Of a stretch of DNA of 64,000 bases, positions 27,405-35,730 are shown piece by piece. Position numbers and translations under genes: made by a program. Each line of letters begins with the position of its first letter. Position 1 is the first letter of the stretch. This DNA comes from Robinsoniella peoriensis. GTDB lineage: Bacteria > Bacillota > Clostridia > Lachnospirales > Lachnospiraceae. The DNA lies in assembly GCF_042680125.1 (NCBI RefSeq), contig NZ_JBHTNY010000015.1; one strand, given 5' to 3'. Under the pieces are notes generated by a model that did no database searches, was not told where the DNA came from, and saw only the letters and a list, made by a program, of their open reading frames with translations.

Positions 27405-27503
27405 CATAGAAAAACCACCCTGAAACTTTTGACCAAGCGAACGGGTGGTTTTTCTTACTCTAAATAAGGTCAACCCACCTTGTGGGCGGTTGCTCTTTAT
27501 GTG
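27405..27503 (-). ncRNA. Putative antisense RNA (RatA-like antitoxin)
   Basis: On the minus strand an extended -10 TGCTATATT (plus-strand 27507-27515) would start an RNA near 27500. This RNA runs through an imperfect hairpin (27471-27492; CAACC ... GGTTG arms) and the shared terminator, so it overlaps the toxin message 3' end by about 40-100 bases. The arrangement and the G-T-T-G-A-C-C-T-T-A-T-T-like unpaired segment are those of txpA/ratA-type loci. Exact ends are estimates. Confidence 0.6.
27410..27453. terminator. Bidirectional terminator shared by toxin mRNA and antisense RNA
   Basis: AAAAACCACCC (27410-27420) and GGGTGGTTTTT (27443-27453) form a perfect 11-base stem with a T-tract on either strand. 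Confidence 0.85.
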
Positions 27504-27573
27504 TTTAATATAGCATATAGTATTAGAAATTTCAAGATAAATAATGGTAATTATAATAATTAGTTTATTTTAT

Positions 27574-27606
27574 CTAGTGATGATCTAGTGATGATCTAGT
27601 GATGAT
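27574..27606. repeat. 11-base tandem repeat, three copies
   Basis: CTAGTGATGAT is repeated three times without mismatch (27574-27584, 27585-27595, 27596-27606), followed by ATCATC, which mirrors the GATGAT ends. It lies between the toxin locus and the aldo/keto reductase gene. Confidence 0.9.
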
Positions 27607-27704
27607 ATCATCTATATCAGGAAGCTGAGGAGGTTGCATGTAAGGTATGCAAATGTCCACAATTGTTCCCTGATTCTGGTAACTTTCTACAGAACTTATA
27701 AATC

Positions 27705-27713
27705 TGCTATAAT
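27705..27713 (+). promoter_or_regulatory. Extended -10 promoter of the aldo/keto reductase gene
   Basis: TGCTATAAT (TATAAT at 27708-27713) gives a perfect extended -10; no good -35 is visible. The start codon is 34 bases downstream. Confidence 0.6.
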
Positions 27714-27747
27714 AAAGTTAAAATAATAAAGTAGAAAGGAAATGAAC

Positions 27748-28665
27748 ATGAAAAATATCAACATTGGAAATGGAAAAATCCAGGTGCCGGAAATAGGACT
27801 TGGATGTATGAGAATCACAGAATTAAAGACAAAGGAAGCAGTAAGGTCATTGATTGATACTGCTATGGATCAGGGAATTAATTTTTTTGATCATGCGGAT
27901 ATCTACGCAGGAGGAAGTGCCGAGGAGATTTTTGGTGATGTGACAGACGCGGGGCTTCGGAACAGAATGCTGATTCAGTCAAAGTGTGCGATACGGCCGG
28001 GATGCTGTTTTGATTTTTCTAAAGAACATATAATCAACTCGGTAGAAGGCAGCCTGAAACGATTAAAAACGGATTACCTGGATATCCTGCTGCTTCATCG
28101 CCCGGATACCTTAATGGAACCGGAGGAAGTAGCCGGTGCATTCCAGGAACTGGAGAAATCCGGAAAGGTCCGTTATTTCGGGGTAAGCAATGAAAATCCA
28201 TATCAAATGGAATTATTGAATAAATATTGTGATAATAAAATTCTAATTAACCAGCTGCAGTTTAGTATTGCTCATTGTGGAATCATAGATGCCGGTATTA
28301 ATGTAAATATTCATAATGACGCTGGAACAAACCGTGACGGAGGGGTATTAGAATATTGCAGATTAAAAGATATCACCATTCAGGCGTGGTCACCGTTCCA
28401 ATATGGAATGTTTGAAGGTGTCTTCTTAAATAATGAAAAATTCCCGCTGCTAAATAAGACAATTGACCGACTGGCTGAAAAATATCAGGTTTCAAATAAT
28501 GCCATTGCAATTGCATGGATACTGCGGCATCCGGCCAGAATACAGGCAATCGTGGGAAGTACGAATAAACAGAGGGTGGCGGATATCTGCAAAGCATCGG
28601 ATATTACGCTTACAAGGGAAGAGTGGTATGAGTTGTATATGGCAGCAGGAAGGCAGCTGCCGTAA
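27748..28665 (+). CDS. Aldo/keto reductase (YdhF-like)
   Basis: A soluble NADPH-dependent oxidoreductase of 305 residues with the AKR catalytic tetrad visible: Asp and Tyr in F-D-H-A-D-I-Y-A-G, Lys in I-Q-S-K-C, and His in L-L-L-H-R-P-D. The family is a TIM barrel that reduces carbonyl compounds. The start at the second ATG (27748) gives proper spacing to AGAAAGGA; the ATG at 27742 is too close. The gene has its own extended -10 and terminator, so it is monocistronic. The substrate cannot be told; YdhF-type reductases are mostly uncharacterised. Confidence 0.88.
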   Translation: MKNINIGNGKIQVPEIGLGCMRITELKTKEAVRSLIDTAMDQGINFFDHADIYAGGSAEEIFGDVTDAGLRNRMLIQSKCAIRPGCCFDFSKEHIINSVEGSLKRLKTDYLDILLLHRPDTLMEPEEVAGAFQELEKSGKVRYFGVSNENPYQMELLNKYCDNKILINQLQFSIAHCGIIDAGINVNIHNDAGTNRDGGVLEYCRLKDITIQAWSPFQYGMFEGVFLNNEKFPLLNKTIDRLAEKYQVSNNAIAIAWILRHPARIQAIVGSTNKQRVADICKASDITLTREEWYELYMAAGRQLP

Positions 28666-28707
28666 GGATTTTAGCAGTAAAAATATTGTACAGTAAAGTA
28701 AACATAT

Positions 28708-28757
28708 AGAACAGGACAACTGTCCTTTATCATTACAACAGCTGCCCTGTTCTTCTA
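28708..28757. terminator. Bidirectional terminator between aldo/keto reductase and gadB
   Basis: AGAACAGG (28708-28715) pairs with CCTGTTCT (28746-28753), with an inner CTGT/ACAG pair beyond an internal loop. It lies between the convergent stop codons. Confidence 0.65.
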
Positions 28758-28767
28758 CTTAAGGATA

Positions 28768-30177
28768 TTAATGAGTAAATCCATAGACCTTCGGCTCTGC
28801 TTTTTTTCCATGAACCAGTACAGCGGCCTGGTTTAGTTCCTGTATGCCCTCTTTCACATCACGGATCAACAATTCAGCCATGTCATAATTTAAATCAGCA
28901 CGGCACACAATCCTTTGAATCACAATGTTTTCCAGGTTCTTTGGCAATGGATAGGTAGGAACCTGCCATCCCCGCATGAGCAGACGGTCCGATAAGTCAT
29001 AGAGCGTCCATTCCCGCTTTTCATCCTCTTTCAGCGTATAGCACACAACCGGAAGGTCACTACCATCGTGGTAGATATGGAAAATGCCGGTTTCTTCTAA
29101 TTGTTCAGCCAGGTAATGAGCCACGTCCTGGGTCTTTTGCTGGATTCGCTGATATCCTTCTTTTCCAAGACGGATAAAATTATAGTACTGACCAATAATC
29201 TGACTTGCGGATCTGGAAAAGTTCAGGGCTATTGTGGGCATTTTGCCCCCCAGATAATCCACTTCAAAAATTAACTCCTCCGGAAGATATTCTTTGCGTT
29301 TCCATAGAACCCACCCAATGCCGGGATATACCAGTCCGTATTTATGACCGGAACAGTTGATGGATATAACATTTTTTAAACGGAAATCCCATGGCAGATC
29401 CGGATTCACAAAAGGAACAAAAAGTCCGCCGGAGGCTGCGTCCACATGAATATAAACCTTATGTCTGGTAGATGCATTGTAGGTTTCCAGTATGCGATCA
29501 ATCGCCAGCATATCATCAAACTTGCCTGTATAAGTGATTCCAAGAATACCGACGATGCCAATGGTGTATTCATCCACATATTGAAGTACCGTATTCGGGT
29601 CTATGCACATACAGTCCGCATTCATTGGCACTTCCCGCAGTTCAATATCCCAATAGACACAGAACTTCTCCCAGCACACCTGATAACCCGAGGAAATAAC
29701 AAGGTTCGGTTTTTTCGATAGATCAAGTCCAAATTCTGCAGCTCTTTTACGCCAGCGGAATTTCATTGCCATACCTGCCAGCATACATGCCTCAGAGGAG
29801 CCTACCGTGGAGGTACCGATGGTATCTGCTTCATCAGGAGAGTTCCACAGATGGGAGATCATATTTATGCAGCGGTGTTCGATTTCTGCAGTCTGCGGAT
29901 ACTCTGTCTTGTCAATGGCGTTTTTCTCCAGGGTTTCTGACATAAGTTTCACTGCTTCCTCTTCCATATAAGTCTGGCAGAACGTAGCCAGATTCAATCT
30001 TGCATTTTCCTCATTCATCAGTTCATCTTTAATCAGCTGATAAGCAAGGGCAGGTTCCAGAGGATGCTCACCGATGACATTTTTCGGTATGGGTGAATCT
30101 GCCTCTAAAGTCCCGAATAGCGGGGTATCAAAGGAATCTTTAAACGTTTCTCGTTTCTTGTACTGGTCATATAACAT
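28768..30177 (-). CDS. gadB: Glutamate decarboxylase
   Basis: A PLP enzyme of 469 residues that converts L-glutamate to GABA and CO2, consuming a proton. Signatures: T-S-T-V-G-S-S-E-A in the PLP/substrate region, H-V-D-A-A-S-G-G, and S-I-N-C-S-G-H-K-Y-G-L-V, whose Lys (about 279) carries PLP. Length and the C-terminal H end fit bacterial Gad. The start ATG at 30177-30175 has AGGAG eight bases upstream; the GTG at 30186 overlaps that site. No glutamate/GABA antiporter gene (gadC) is next to it. A promoter lies at 30346-30374, and a palindromic 92-base element sits between promoter and start codon. Role in acid resistance or GABA production is inferred from the family. Confidence 0.95.
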   Translation of the reverse strand: MLYDQYKKRETFKDSFDTPLFGTLEADSPIPKNVIGEHPLEPALAYQLIKDELMNEENARLNLATFCQTYMEEEAVKLMSETLEKNAIDKTEYPQTAEIEHRCINMISHLWNSPDEADTIGTSTVGSSEACMLAGMAMKFRWRKRAAEFGLDLSKKPNLVISSGYQVCWEKFCVYWDIELREVPMNADCMCIDPNTVLQYVDEYTIGIVGILGITYTGKFDDMLAIDRILETYNASTRHKVYIHVDAASGGLFVPFVNPDLPWDFRLKNVISINCSGHKYGLVYPGIGWVLWKRKEYLPEELIFEVDYLGGKMPTIALNFSRSASQIIGQYYNFIRLGKEGYQRIQQKTQDVAHYLAEQLEETGIFHIYHDGSDLPVVCYTLKEDEKREWTLYDLSDRLLMRGWQVPTYPLPKNLENIVIQRIVCRADLNYDMAELLIRDVKEGIQELNQAAVLVHGKKAEPKVYGFTH

Positions 30178-30209
30178 GATGCTCACTCCTGTTCTGTTTA
30201 TATTTCATT

Positions 30210-30301
30210 AGAGCGTGTTTGAAAATTCTTTCTCACAGCTGGGCAAATCTCCTGCAAAGTGGGGCGTGCAGATAGCAGTAATGAATTTCCAAACACGCTC
30301 T
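30210..30301. repeat. MITE-like palindromic element in the gadB leader
   Basis: The 19-base ends AGAGCGTGTTTGAAAATTC (30210-30228) and 30283-30301 are inverted repeats with one mismatch, enclosing 54 bases. Total length is 92 bases with no coding capacity. Termini of GAGCGTGTTTG type with strong symmetry suggest a small non-autonomous element or dispersed palindromic repeat. It lies within the transcribed leader of gadB. Confidence 0.75.
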
Positions 30302-30345
30302 GGTAGTCCATAAAGCTTGAACTCGACTACTGGTTTGATAGGTTT

Positions 30346-30374
30346 ATTATATGACATTTTAAAATGAAGTACAA
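30346..30374 (-). promoter_or_regulatory. Promoter of gadB
   Basis: Minus-strand TTGTAC (30374-30369), a 17-base spacer and perfect TATAAT (30351-30346). Transcription would start near 30339, giving a leader of about 160 bases containing the palindromic element. Confidence 0.7.
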
Positions 30375-30450
30375 TCCTGGAGAATAAATAAGGAAATCTG
30401 AGTTAAAGTTTACAGGGCAGCCGGTAAGCTCTAATGAACCGCAGCAAGCA

Positions 30451-31881
30451 TTAAAACATAATCTTTAGAGAGTAAGCATGATCACATGGCGGTTGTTCCG
30501 GAAGGGTGACTTCCAGGCAGTCCGCTGACTGATAAAAGTCCAGGCAGCAGTTTGTTCCCAACAGTTGAACTTGAGCAACCGTTTTGGAGGAACTGCATTT
30601 TTTCAGTGTCTTAATACAGAGCTTCCGGTCTGGTGGCCATCCAAAGGTGATTGCATAAACGGCGGTTTGATTCTGCGTAAAACGAAAATCTTCCCAGGTA
30701 AAGGTATGGTTCTTAATATCCGAAGCCAGCCCTTCTTCCACCTGGCTGTTGATTTTTTCAATATTATAATTATCATCCGATACAACAGTGGGCCCTTCTG
30801 CAGCTGCCGAAAAGGGGCGGGTATTGTAAATAGCCTCCCCGTTTATTTTCAGCCAGGAGCCGATCTCATGCAGAACGGCAACGGCATCAGGATGAAAGGA
30901 ACCGTCTGCATCTGGTCCTACATTTAACAGTAAATTTCCATTCTTTGCGGTTACATCACAAAGCTGGTGAATGATGCTGCAGGCAGATTTATACTTTGGG
31001 TTTTGAACAATACACCAGGTGATGTTGTCTTCCAGCCGGTCATCGGTCTGCCAGGGAAAGTCTTTCGCATGGGAAAAACGTCCGCATTCAATATCATAGA
31101 TTCCAATGCCAGCCGGAAAATCCTTTTGTTTATAAGAGATGGCAATGTCTTTGCCACTGCAGGTTTCATAATAATGACTGACCATTTTGTAACGGTACGT
31201 TTCGTCAATAATAAAAGAGCGGCTGTCAAAATAGATCAGGTCAGGCTGATATTGATCTACTACCTCATTTACCTTATCCAGCCACATTTGGTTAAATTTA
31301 TCGTCCGGCAGCCGATATGGGTGATACCGGTTCGTCTCCAGAGGTAAAGCATCCCAGTAATACTGCGCATTGGCAGGGTCATAGACATCGGCATCTGTAT
31401 CGGAGGACATGAACCAGCCCCAGAACCACTGATGATGAAATGTGCTCAGTATTTTGATGCCTCTTTTCCGAAATGCTTGAATACACTCACCGGTAATATC
31501 TCTTTTCGGTCCATAATTGACTGAGTTAACCGGATTTACCTTACTGTCCCACATGGAAAAATTGTCTGCATGTTCCGTGACAGGTCCAGCGTACTTTGCT
31601 CCGGATGCCACAACCAGGTCAGCCCATTCTTCCGGGTCAAATTTTTCTCCGGTGAACATAGGGTAAAAATCCTTGTACCCAAAGTCATGGAGGGAACCAT
31701 AGGTTTTTTCATGGTGGATATTCTGGGCAAGGCCTTTGCCGTACATATTCCGGGAATACCATTCATTTTCATAAGCCGGTACACAGTACGGACCCCAATG
31801 AAAAAAAAGTCCGAATTTTGCGTCCCGGAACCATTCCGGAGCCTGGCGTTCATAAGGTTTCCAATTTAAATTTGATGACAT
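30451..31881 (-). CDS. Alpha-L-fucosidase (GH29)
   Basis: A 476-residue glycoside hydrolase with the GH29 N-terminal signature W-F-R-D-A-K-F-G-L-F-F-H-W-G (17-30), conserved H-H-Q-W, and P-D-L-I-Y-F-D219-S, whose Asp aligns with the family nucleophile. No signal peptide is present, so it acts in the cytoplasm on imported fuco-oligosaccharides. It is the last gene of a minus-strand operon (kinase, regulator, solute-binding lipoprotein, esterase, fucosidase) and overlaps the esterase gene by 16 bases. Linkage specificity cannot be read from sequence. Confidence 0.93.
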   Translation of the reverse strand: MSSNLNWKPYERQAPEWFRDAKFGLFFHWGPYCVPAYENEWYSRNMYGKGLAQNIHHEKTYGSLHDFGYKDFYPMFTGEKFDPEEWADLVVASGAKYAGPVTEHADNFSMWDSKVNPVNSVNYGPKRDITGECIQAFRKRGIKILSTFHHQWFWGWFMSSDTDADVYDPANAQYYWDALPLETNRYHPYRLPDDKFNQMWLDKVNEVVDQYQPDLIYFDSRSFIIDETYRYKMVSHYYETCSGKDIAISYKQKDFPAGIGIYDIECGRFSHAKDFPWQTDDRLEDNITWCIVQNPKYKSACSIIHQLCDVTAKNGNLLLNVGPDADGSFHPDAVAVLHEIGSWLKINGEAIYNTRPFSAAAEGPTVVSDDNYNIEKINSQVEEGLASDIKNHTFTWEDFRFTQNQTAVYAITFGWPPDRKLCIKTLKKCSSSKTVAQVQLLGTNCCLDFYQSADCLEVTLPEQPPCDHAYSLKIMF

Positions 31882-33302
31882 AATGAACCTCCTAACTGAC
31901 GAGCATCCACAGGAAATTGATAAAATGAAAGCAAGGGAAGATACGTAACGGCATCTACAGGCGGAACAAAACTGGGGACAGATTCATGGCAGAAGGAAAC
32001 CTGCGCGTCTCCCTGAAGGTCCCGGTCCAGGGTAATCAGCAGCCCGTCCAAAATGCCAGGTGCCAAAGTAATGCAGTAAGGGAGAACTTCCCCCAGGCTG
32101 TCTTCTATTAAGAAACCGCATTCGGCAGGGTTCTGGCTGTAAAGAAACAAAGTCCGGACAACACCGGAGAACCGTAACAGTATCTGATCCCTCTGGATTA
32201 ATTCTGCACTGTAAATGTCCGGCGCCAGAAAGGCAGGGGCATTGCAAAGTACATATCCGCAAAGTTTCGCCATCCTTTCACCCAGAAGTGTGTTGGATAC
32301 GGAGGAATTATGCACGTTATCTGACAAAGAACAGTTTAATGTGGGGAGCACATATACCTTCTGCATAGTATGTGCGGCTCTTCGCTGGACTTCCCGGATT
32401 ACTGCCCATCCTTTCTGGTAAGGAGATCCGATTTCCCGGTTCAGCTGGAAGGTGAAAAATGGAATTTCATACCCGAGATCATGCCTTATATTGGAAATAA
32501 AATTCAGATATTTTTCTTCGTACACCTCATAATTTCCATCTGTGGTATCAGCACAGCCCTGATACCACAGGATTCCAATGGGGTGCTGATTTGTCATATT
32601 TATTTTGCGAAGCATATTCCGGTAAAGTGACCCGGTGCCGTCTTTGTCCCACAGATCAATGGGGGATCCGCCTTTTGCACAGACAATCAGACCTACGGGA
32701 CAACCGGAGATCTGCTGTAAGCGGCGCCCAAACGATATCCAGGGTGAAGTGCCTGATACACGAATTTCAGTGTTTTCATTATCATCGCCGGCATCCGTAG
32801 ATTCGTTCAAAGGGTGGGTGGCAAGAGCCCAGCGGTTATTGTTGCGCAGTACATGAACACCCAAAGCAGGGGCATCCCCGCCCCAATCCTGTCCGAATCC
32901 GGCTGCATTTGACTGTCCGGCTACTATAAACAGATTTCCAACCCCAATATGAAATCTCACATCCCCACGGAACATCCAGGTATAGGTGCCGTCAGTACTG
33001 GCTGAATCCACTCCCGTTTCAATCCGGTATAATCCACCTTTTGGCAGTGTAAGCGTAATTTCAAATGTGCCGGTAAACCGTTCTTCATCTAACAGTGAAA
33101 ATTCTGCAGGGGTCCATGGAACTACCGGATAGTTATTATCCTCCTGCATGATGCGCACTACCGGAATGGCGTATTTTACACCCGCGTTCAGGGCTGCATC
33201 CGGTATAGAATAATGCCCTTTCAGGGATATGCTTCCACAATCTCCCTCTTTTTGAATAATAGCCCAGTCATCCGGGGCAGATGTTAATATTACTCCAGTC
33301 AT
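31866..33302 (-). CDS. SGNH-type carbohydrate esterase (sialate O-acetylesterase-like)
   Basis: A 478-residue protein. Its centre has N-L-F-I-V-A-G-Q-S131-N-A-A-G-F-G, the block I Ser motif of the SASA/DUF303 esterases, and later G-I-L-W-Y-Q-G and a His-containing D-N-V-H-N-S block. N- and C-terminal beta regions flank this core. The family removes acetyl groups from sugars such as sialic acid or plant polysaccharide residues. No signal peptide, so a cytoplasmic step is likely, preparing acetylated oligosaccharides for the fucosidase translated from the overlapping gene. Substrate is inferred from context only. Confidence 0.85.
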   Translation of the reverse strand: MTGVILTSAPDDWAIIQKEGDCGSISLKGHYSIPDAALNAGVKYAIPVVRIMQEDNNYPVVPWTPAEFSLLDEERFTGTFEITLTLPKGGLYRIETGVDSASTDGTYTWMFRGDVRFHIGVGNLFIVAGQSNAAGFGQDWGGDAPALGVHVLRNNNRWALATHPLNESTDAGDDNENTEIRVSGTSPWISFGRRLQQISGCPVGLIVCAKGGSPIDLWDKDGTGSLYRNMLRKINMTNQHPIGILWYQGCADTTDGNYEVYEEKYLNFISNIRHDLGYEIPFFTFQLNREIGSPYQKGWAVIREVQRRAAHTMQKVYVLPTLNCSLSDNVHNSSVSNTLLGERMAKLCGYVLCNAPAFLAPDIYSAELIQRDQILLRFSGVVRTLFLYSQNPAECGFLIEDSLGEVLPYCITLAPGILDGLLITLDRDLQGDAQVSFCHESVPSFVPPVDAVTYLPLLSFYQFPVDARQLGGSLCHQI

Positions 33303-33322
33303 CCTAATCTCTCCTTTAAGCT

Positions 33323-34966
33323 TTATTTTATATTCAGCATTTCTGCCTGTTTATTTAAATTATCTATGTAAGTCAGTATACCGTCTTCCTTCCAGCGGTT
33401 AATGACTTCTTTCCACATCTTTACAGGGTCTTCATTGCCAATAATGACTTTAGTGAACTCATCTATCATAGTTGAAGTTGAAAATATATCAGACTCTTCT
33501 TTTGACATTTGCAAAAAATCATAGGGCCGTTCAACCATCGTGGTGTTTTCCTGATTCCAGTGAAGGGCTCCGTTGGACATTTCCATAATCTTTCGTCCAT
33601 ACCTTTTATTATTCTGTTCGCTGGATACAAAATCATCATTGGACCCGCCCCAAGAGGCAAGACTGGTAAATAAATTTAATGAGGGATACTTTTTGAGAAG
33701 CAGCTCTGATACATTTTCACTGGAGGCATCCGGAAGACAGGAGTATTTCCCGTCCTTGAAATCATAATCCTCCCCCTCTATGCCAAATCTAGTGAGATAC
33801 CATCCTTCTTTCGACAGCAGGTATTCGTACAGATATAAAATTCTTTCCATCTTTTCTTCGTCAACATGGGAAGAAAACAGAGATTCCGACCAGAAAGGGG
33901 AACTGCTGTTGCTGTATCGTTTCCCATCCGAACAGGGGAAAATATTTAAGATACTTATGGCATCTTCAAATGGTTCCGACTCATCGTGGTAGTGGTTCCA
34001 ATAAGCTTTAATCTCAGAAAGGGCTGCCGGAGAAGTCTTATATTCCAGGGCACCCAGCTTTCCTCTTGCAAAATCATAGACGGAGTCTACCGTCTTCTTA
34101 AGATAAAACTCCGGGTCAAGGCCGCCGCTGACGTACAATTTTCGATACGCCTTTACCACATCTTCAAATTCCGGCAGAAGATAAGAGGGAAGAAACTGTC
34201 CGTCTTTTTTTACCCAGGTATATACATTACACTCAGGTGCAATACCAAGAATCAGCCATTTGCCAAGTGCCGTACGGTTTCCCACATTGTATCCGATAGT
34301 ATCATCGATATGATTCCCGTCCGGATCTTCTGCCGCAAAAGCTACCGTCATGTCAATAAATGCATCCAGATTTTCAGGTTCTGTTATCCCCAGCGATTCC
34401 ATCCAGTCTTTGCGCACGAGCAGTCCAGCATCCGAAGATGACAGATCCATATCGCCAAAGGAAGTTCTGGGAAACGTATATATTTTTCCGTCCTTCTGCT
34501 CTAAAAAATGCTGCAGGGAGTCTACTGTTTTCATAACCTCCGGGTATTTTGAGAGATCTTCCGGCAGAGGCGAGAGCATTTTTCGCGAGATCATATCCGA
34601 AAGGGAAAGCGCATTATTTTCCGAGGTACCCGTTATTGTCGTTGCGGCAAAGATATCAGGCAGGGAATCAGATACACCCATTACCAGATAGCGCTCGTTG
34701 TAATCGGACCAGTTCAGGTTGACGGGTTTTATCGTTATATTAAACAGTTCTTCCAGATAACGCCACACCCCATCCTTTTCCTTGCTGTTTTCCATTGCCT
34801 GGATATTCCAGAATCCAATGCTGATCTCCAGATGCTGGCGCAAATCAGCATTCTGCAGGGACTCCGGAAGTTTTTTTTCGGTTTCACCGGGTCCGCTGTT
34901 CTTACAGCCCCAGAGAAAACAAAAGAGAGCGGACATTATTAATAAAATCATTATTTTTATTTTCAT
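33323..34966 (-). CDS. Extracellular solute-binding lipoprotein in a two-component operon
   Basis: A 547-residue lipoprotein (lipobox L-W-G-C near Cys21) of the LplA/YtcQ-like carbohydrate-binding group, with a D-I-F-A-A-T segment, a clear P-E-N-L-D-A-F hinge region and W-rich substrate surfaces. Such proteins bind oligosaccharides for CUT1 importers. No permease genes are in this operon: it lies three bases after a regulator and is followed by esterase and fucosidase. It may serve the divergent permeases at 37900-39807, which already have their own binding protein, or present ligand to the kinase at 35731. The start ATG has AGGGAGGAT upstream. Confidence 0.88.
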   Translation of the reverse strand: MKIKIMILLIMSALFCFLWGCKNSGPGETEKKLPESLQNADLRQHLEISIGFWNIQAMENSKEKDGVWRYLEELFNITIKPVNLNWSDYNERYLVMGVSDSLPDIFAATTITGTSENNALSLSDMISRKMLSPLPEDLSKYPEVMKTVDSLQHFLEQKDGKIYTFPRTSFGDMDLSSSDAGLLVRKDWMESLGITEPENLDAFIDMTVAFAAEDPDGNHIDDTIGYNVGNRTALGKWLILGIAPECNVYTWVKKDGQFLPSYLLPEFEDVVKAYRKLYVSGGLDPEFYLKKTVDSVYDFARGKLGALEYKTSPAALSEIKAYWNHYHDESEPFEDAISILNIFPCSDGKRYSNSSSPFWSESLFSSHVDEEKMERILYLYEYLLSKEGWYLTRFGIEGEDYDFKDGKYSCLPDASSENVSELLLKKYPSLNLFTSLASWGGSNDDFVSSEQNNKRYGRKIMEMSNGALHWNQENTTMVERPYDFLQMSKEESDIFSTSTMIDEFTKVIIGNEDPVKMWKEVINRWKEDGILTYIDNLNKQAEMLNIK

Positions 34967-34969
34967 AAC

Positions 34970-35725
34970 TCAATCCTCCCTGTTGCGGTAGGCGGTTGGT
35001 GTAATTCCCATAGTCTTTTTGAATACTTTGGCAAAATAAAAGTAATCCCGGTAACCTGTCTTCAGTGCGATCTCGGAAACGGGGAGATCGGTGTCCTGGA
35101 GTAATTTTACCGCCTGTTCTATACGGAGTTCTGTCACATAACAGCTAAAGGTTTTATTCATTTCCTGGTTAAACAACTGGCTGGCATAATTTGGATTAAC
35201 GCTGCAATGTTCCGCAATCTGCTGAATCGAGATGCATTCGCTGCAGTGTTCATGAATATAAGACAGCATACACCTGACAATTCGGTTTTTAACCGGAAAT
35301 ATCGGGAGGTCTTCTTCTTTTTGTTCTTTTTTCTTCTTTTCCATTGAATGCAGGAATTCCACTTTTTCATATGCCCGCAGGATACTGTCCTGGATTTCCG
35401 TAGGAGAAAATGGCTTGAGGCAATAGCCGATTGCATTCTGCGTCATTGCTTTTTGCACATAGGCAAATTCTGCATGTCCGCTTATGATGGTAAAAACGGT
35501 ATCAACCTTTTCCAGATTTGCTGCCTGGAGCAGTTCCAGCCCACCGAGTCCGGGCATTTTAATGTCTACAAATGCAAGGTCCGGCCGTTGGTCCAGAATT
35601 AATTGAAGTCCTGTCAGCCCGTTATACGCTTCACCGGTAATTTCAAAGTATTCCTGGTTAAGCAGAAGTGCCCGCAGACTTTTAATCACCCATTTTTCAT
35701 CATCAATAATGACTGCTCTGTACAT
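34970..35725 (-). CDS. Compact response regulator (REC + AraC HTH)
   Basis: A 251-residue regulator with receiver domain (D8-D9, phospho-acceptor Asp54 in F-V-D-I-K-M-P-G-L, Lys in L-K-P-F) joined by a short Lys/Glu-rich linker directly to an AraC double helix-turn-helix (about 150-251, ending G-I-T-P-T-A-Y-R). It lacks the long middle domain of the other YesN-type regulators in this window. It follows its kinase by five bases and precedes the binding lipoprotein by three, so it belongs to the fucosidase operon. Likely targets are this operon and the divergent importer at 37900. Confidence 0.92.
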   Translation of the reverse strand: MYRAVIIDDEKWVIKSLRALLLNQEYFEITGEAYNGLTGLQLILDQRPDLAFVDIKMPGLGGLELLQAANLEKVDTVFTIISGHAEFAYVQKAMTQNAIGYCLKPFSPTEIQDSILRAYEKVEFLHSMEKKKKEQKEEDLPIFPVKNRIVRCMLSYIHEHCSECISIQQIAEHCSVNPNYASQLFNQEMNKTFSCYVTELRIEQAVKLLQDTDLPVSEIALKTGYRDYFYFAKVFKKTMGITPTAYRNRED

Positions 35726-35730
35726 TATGA

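Noticed and set aside
27574..27606. CRISPR-like repeat
   Set aside because: The units are 11 bases in direct contact without spacers; no cas gene is present.
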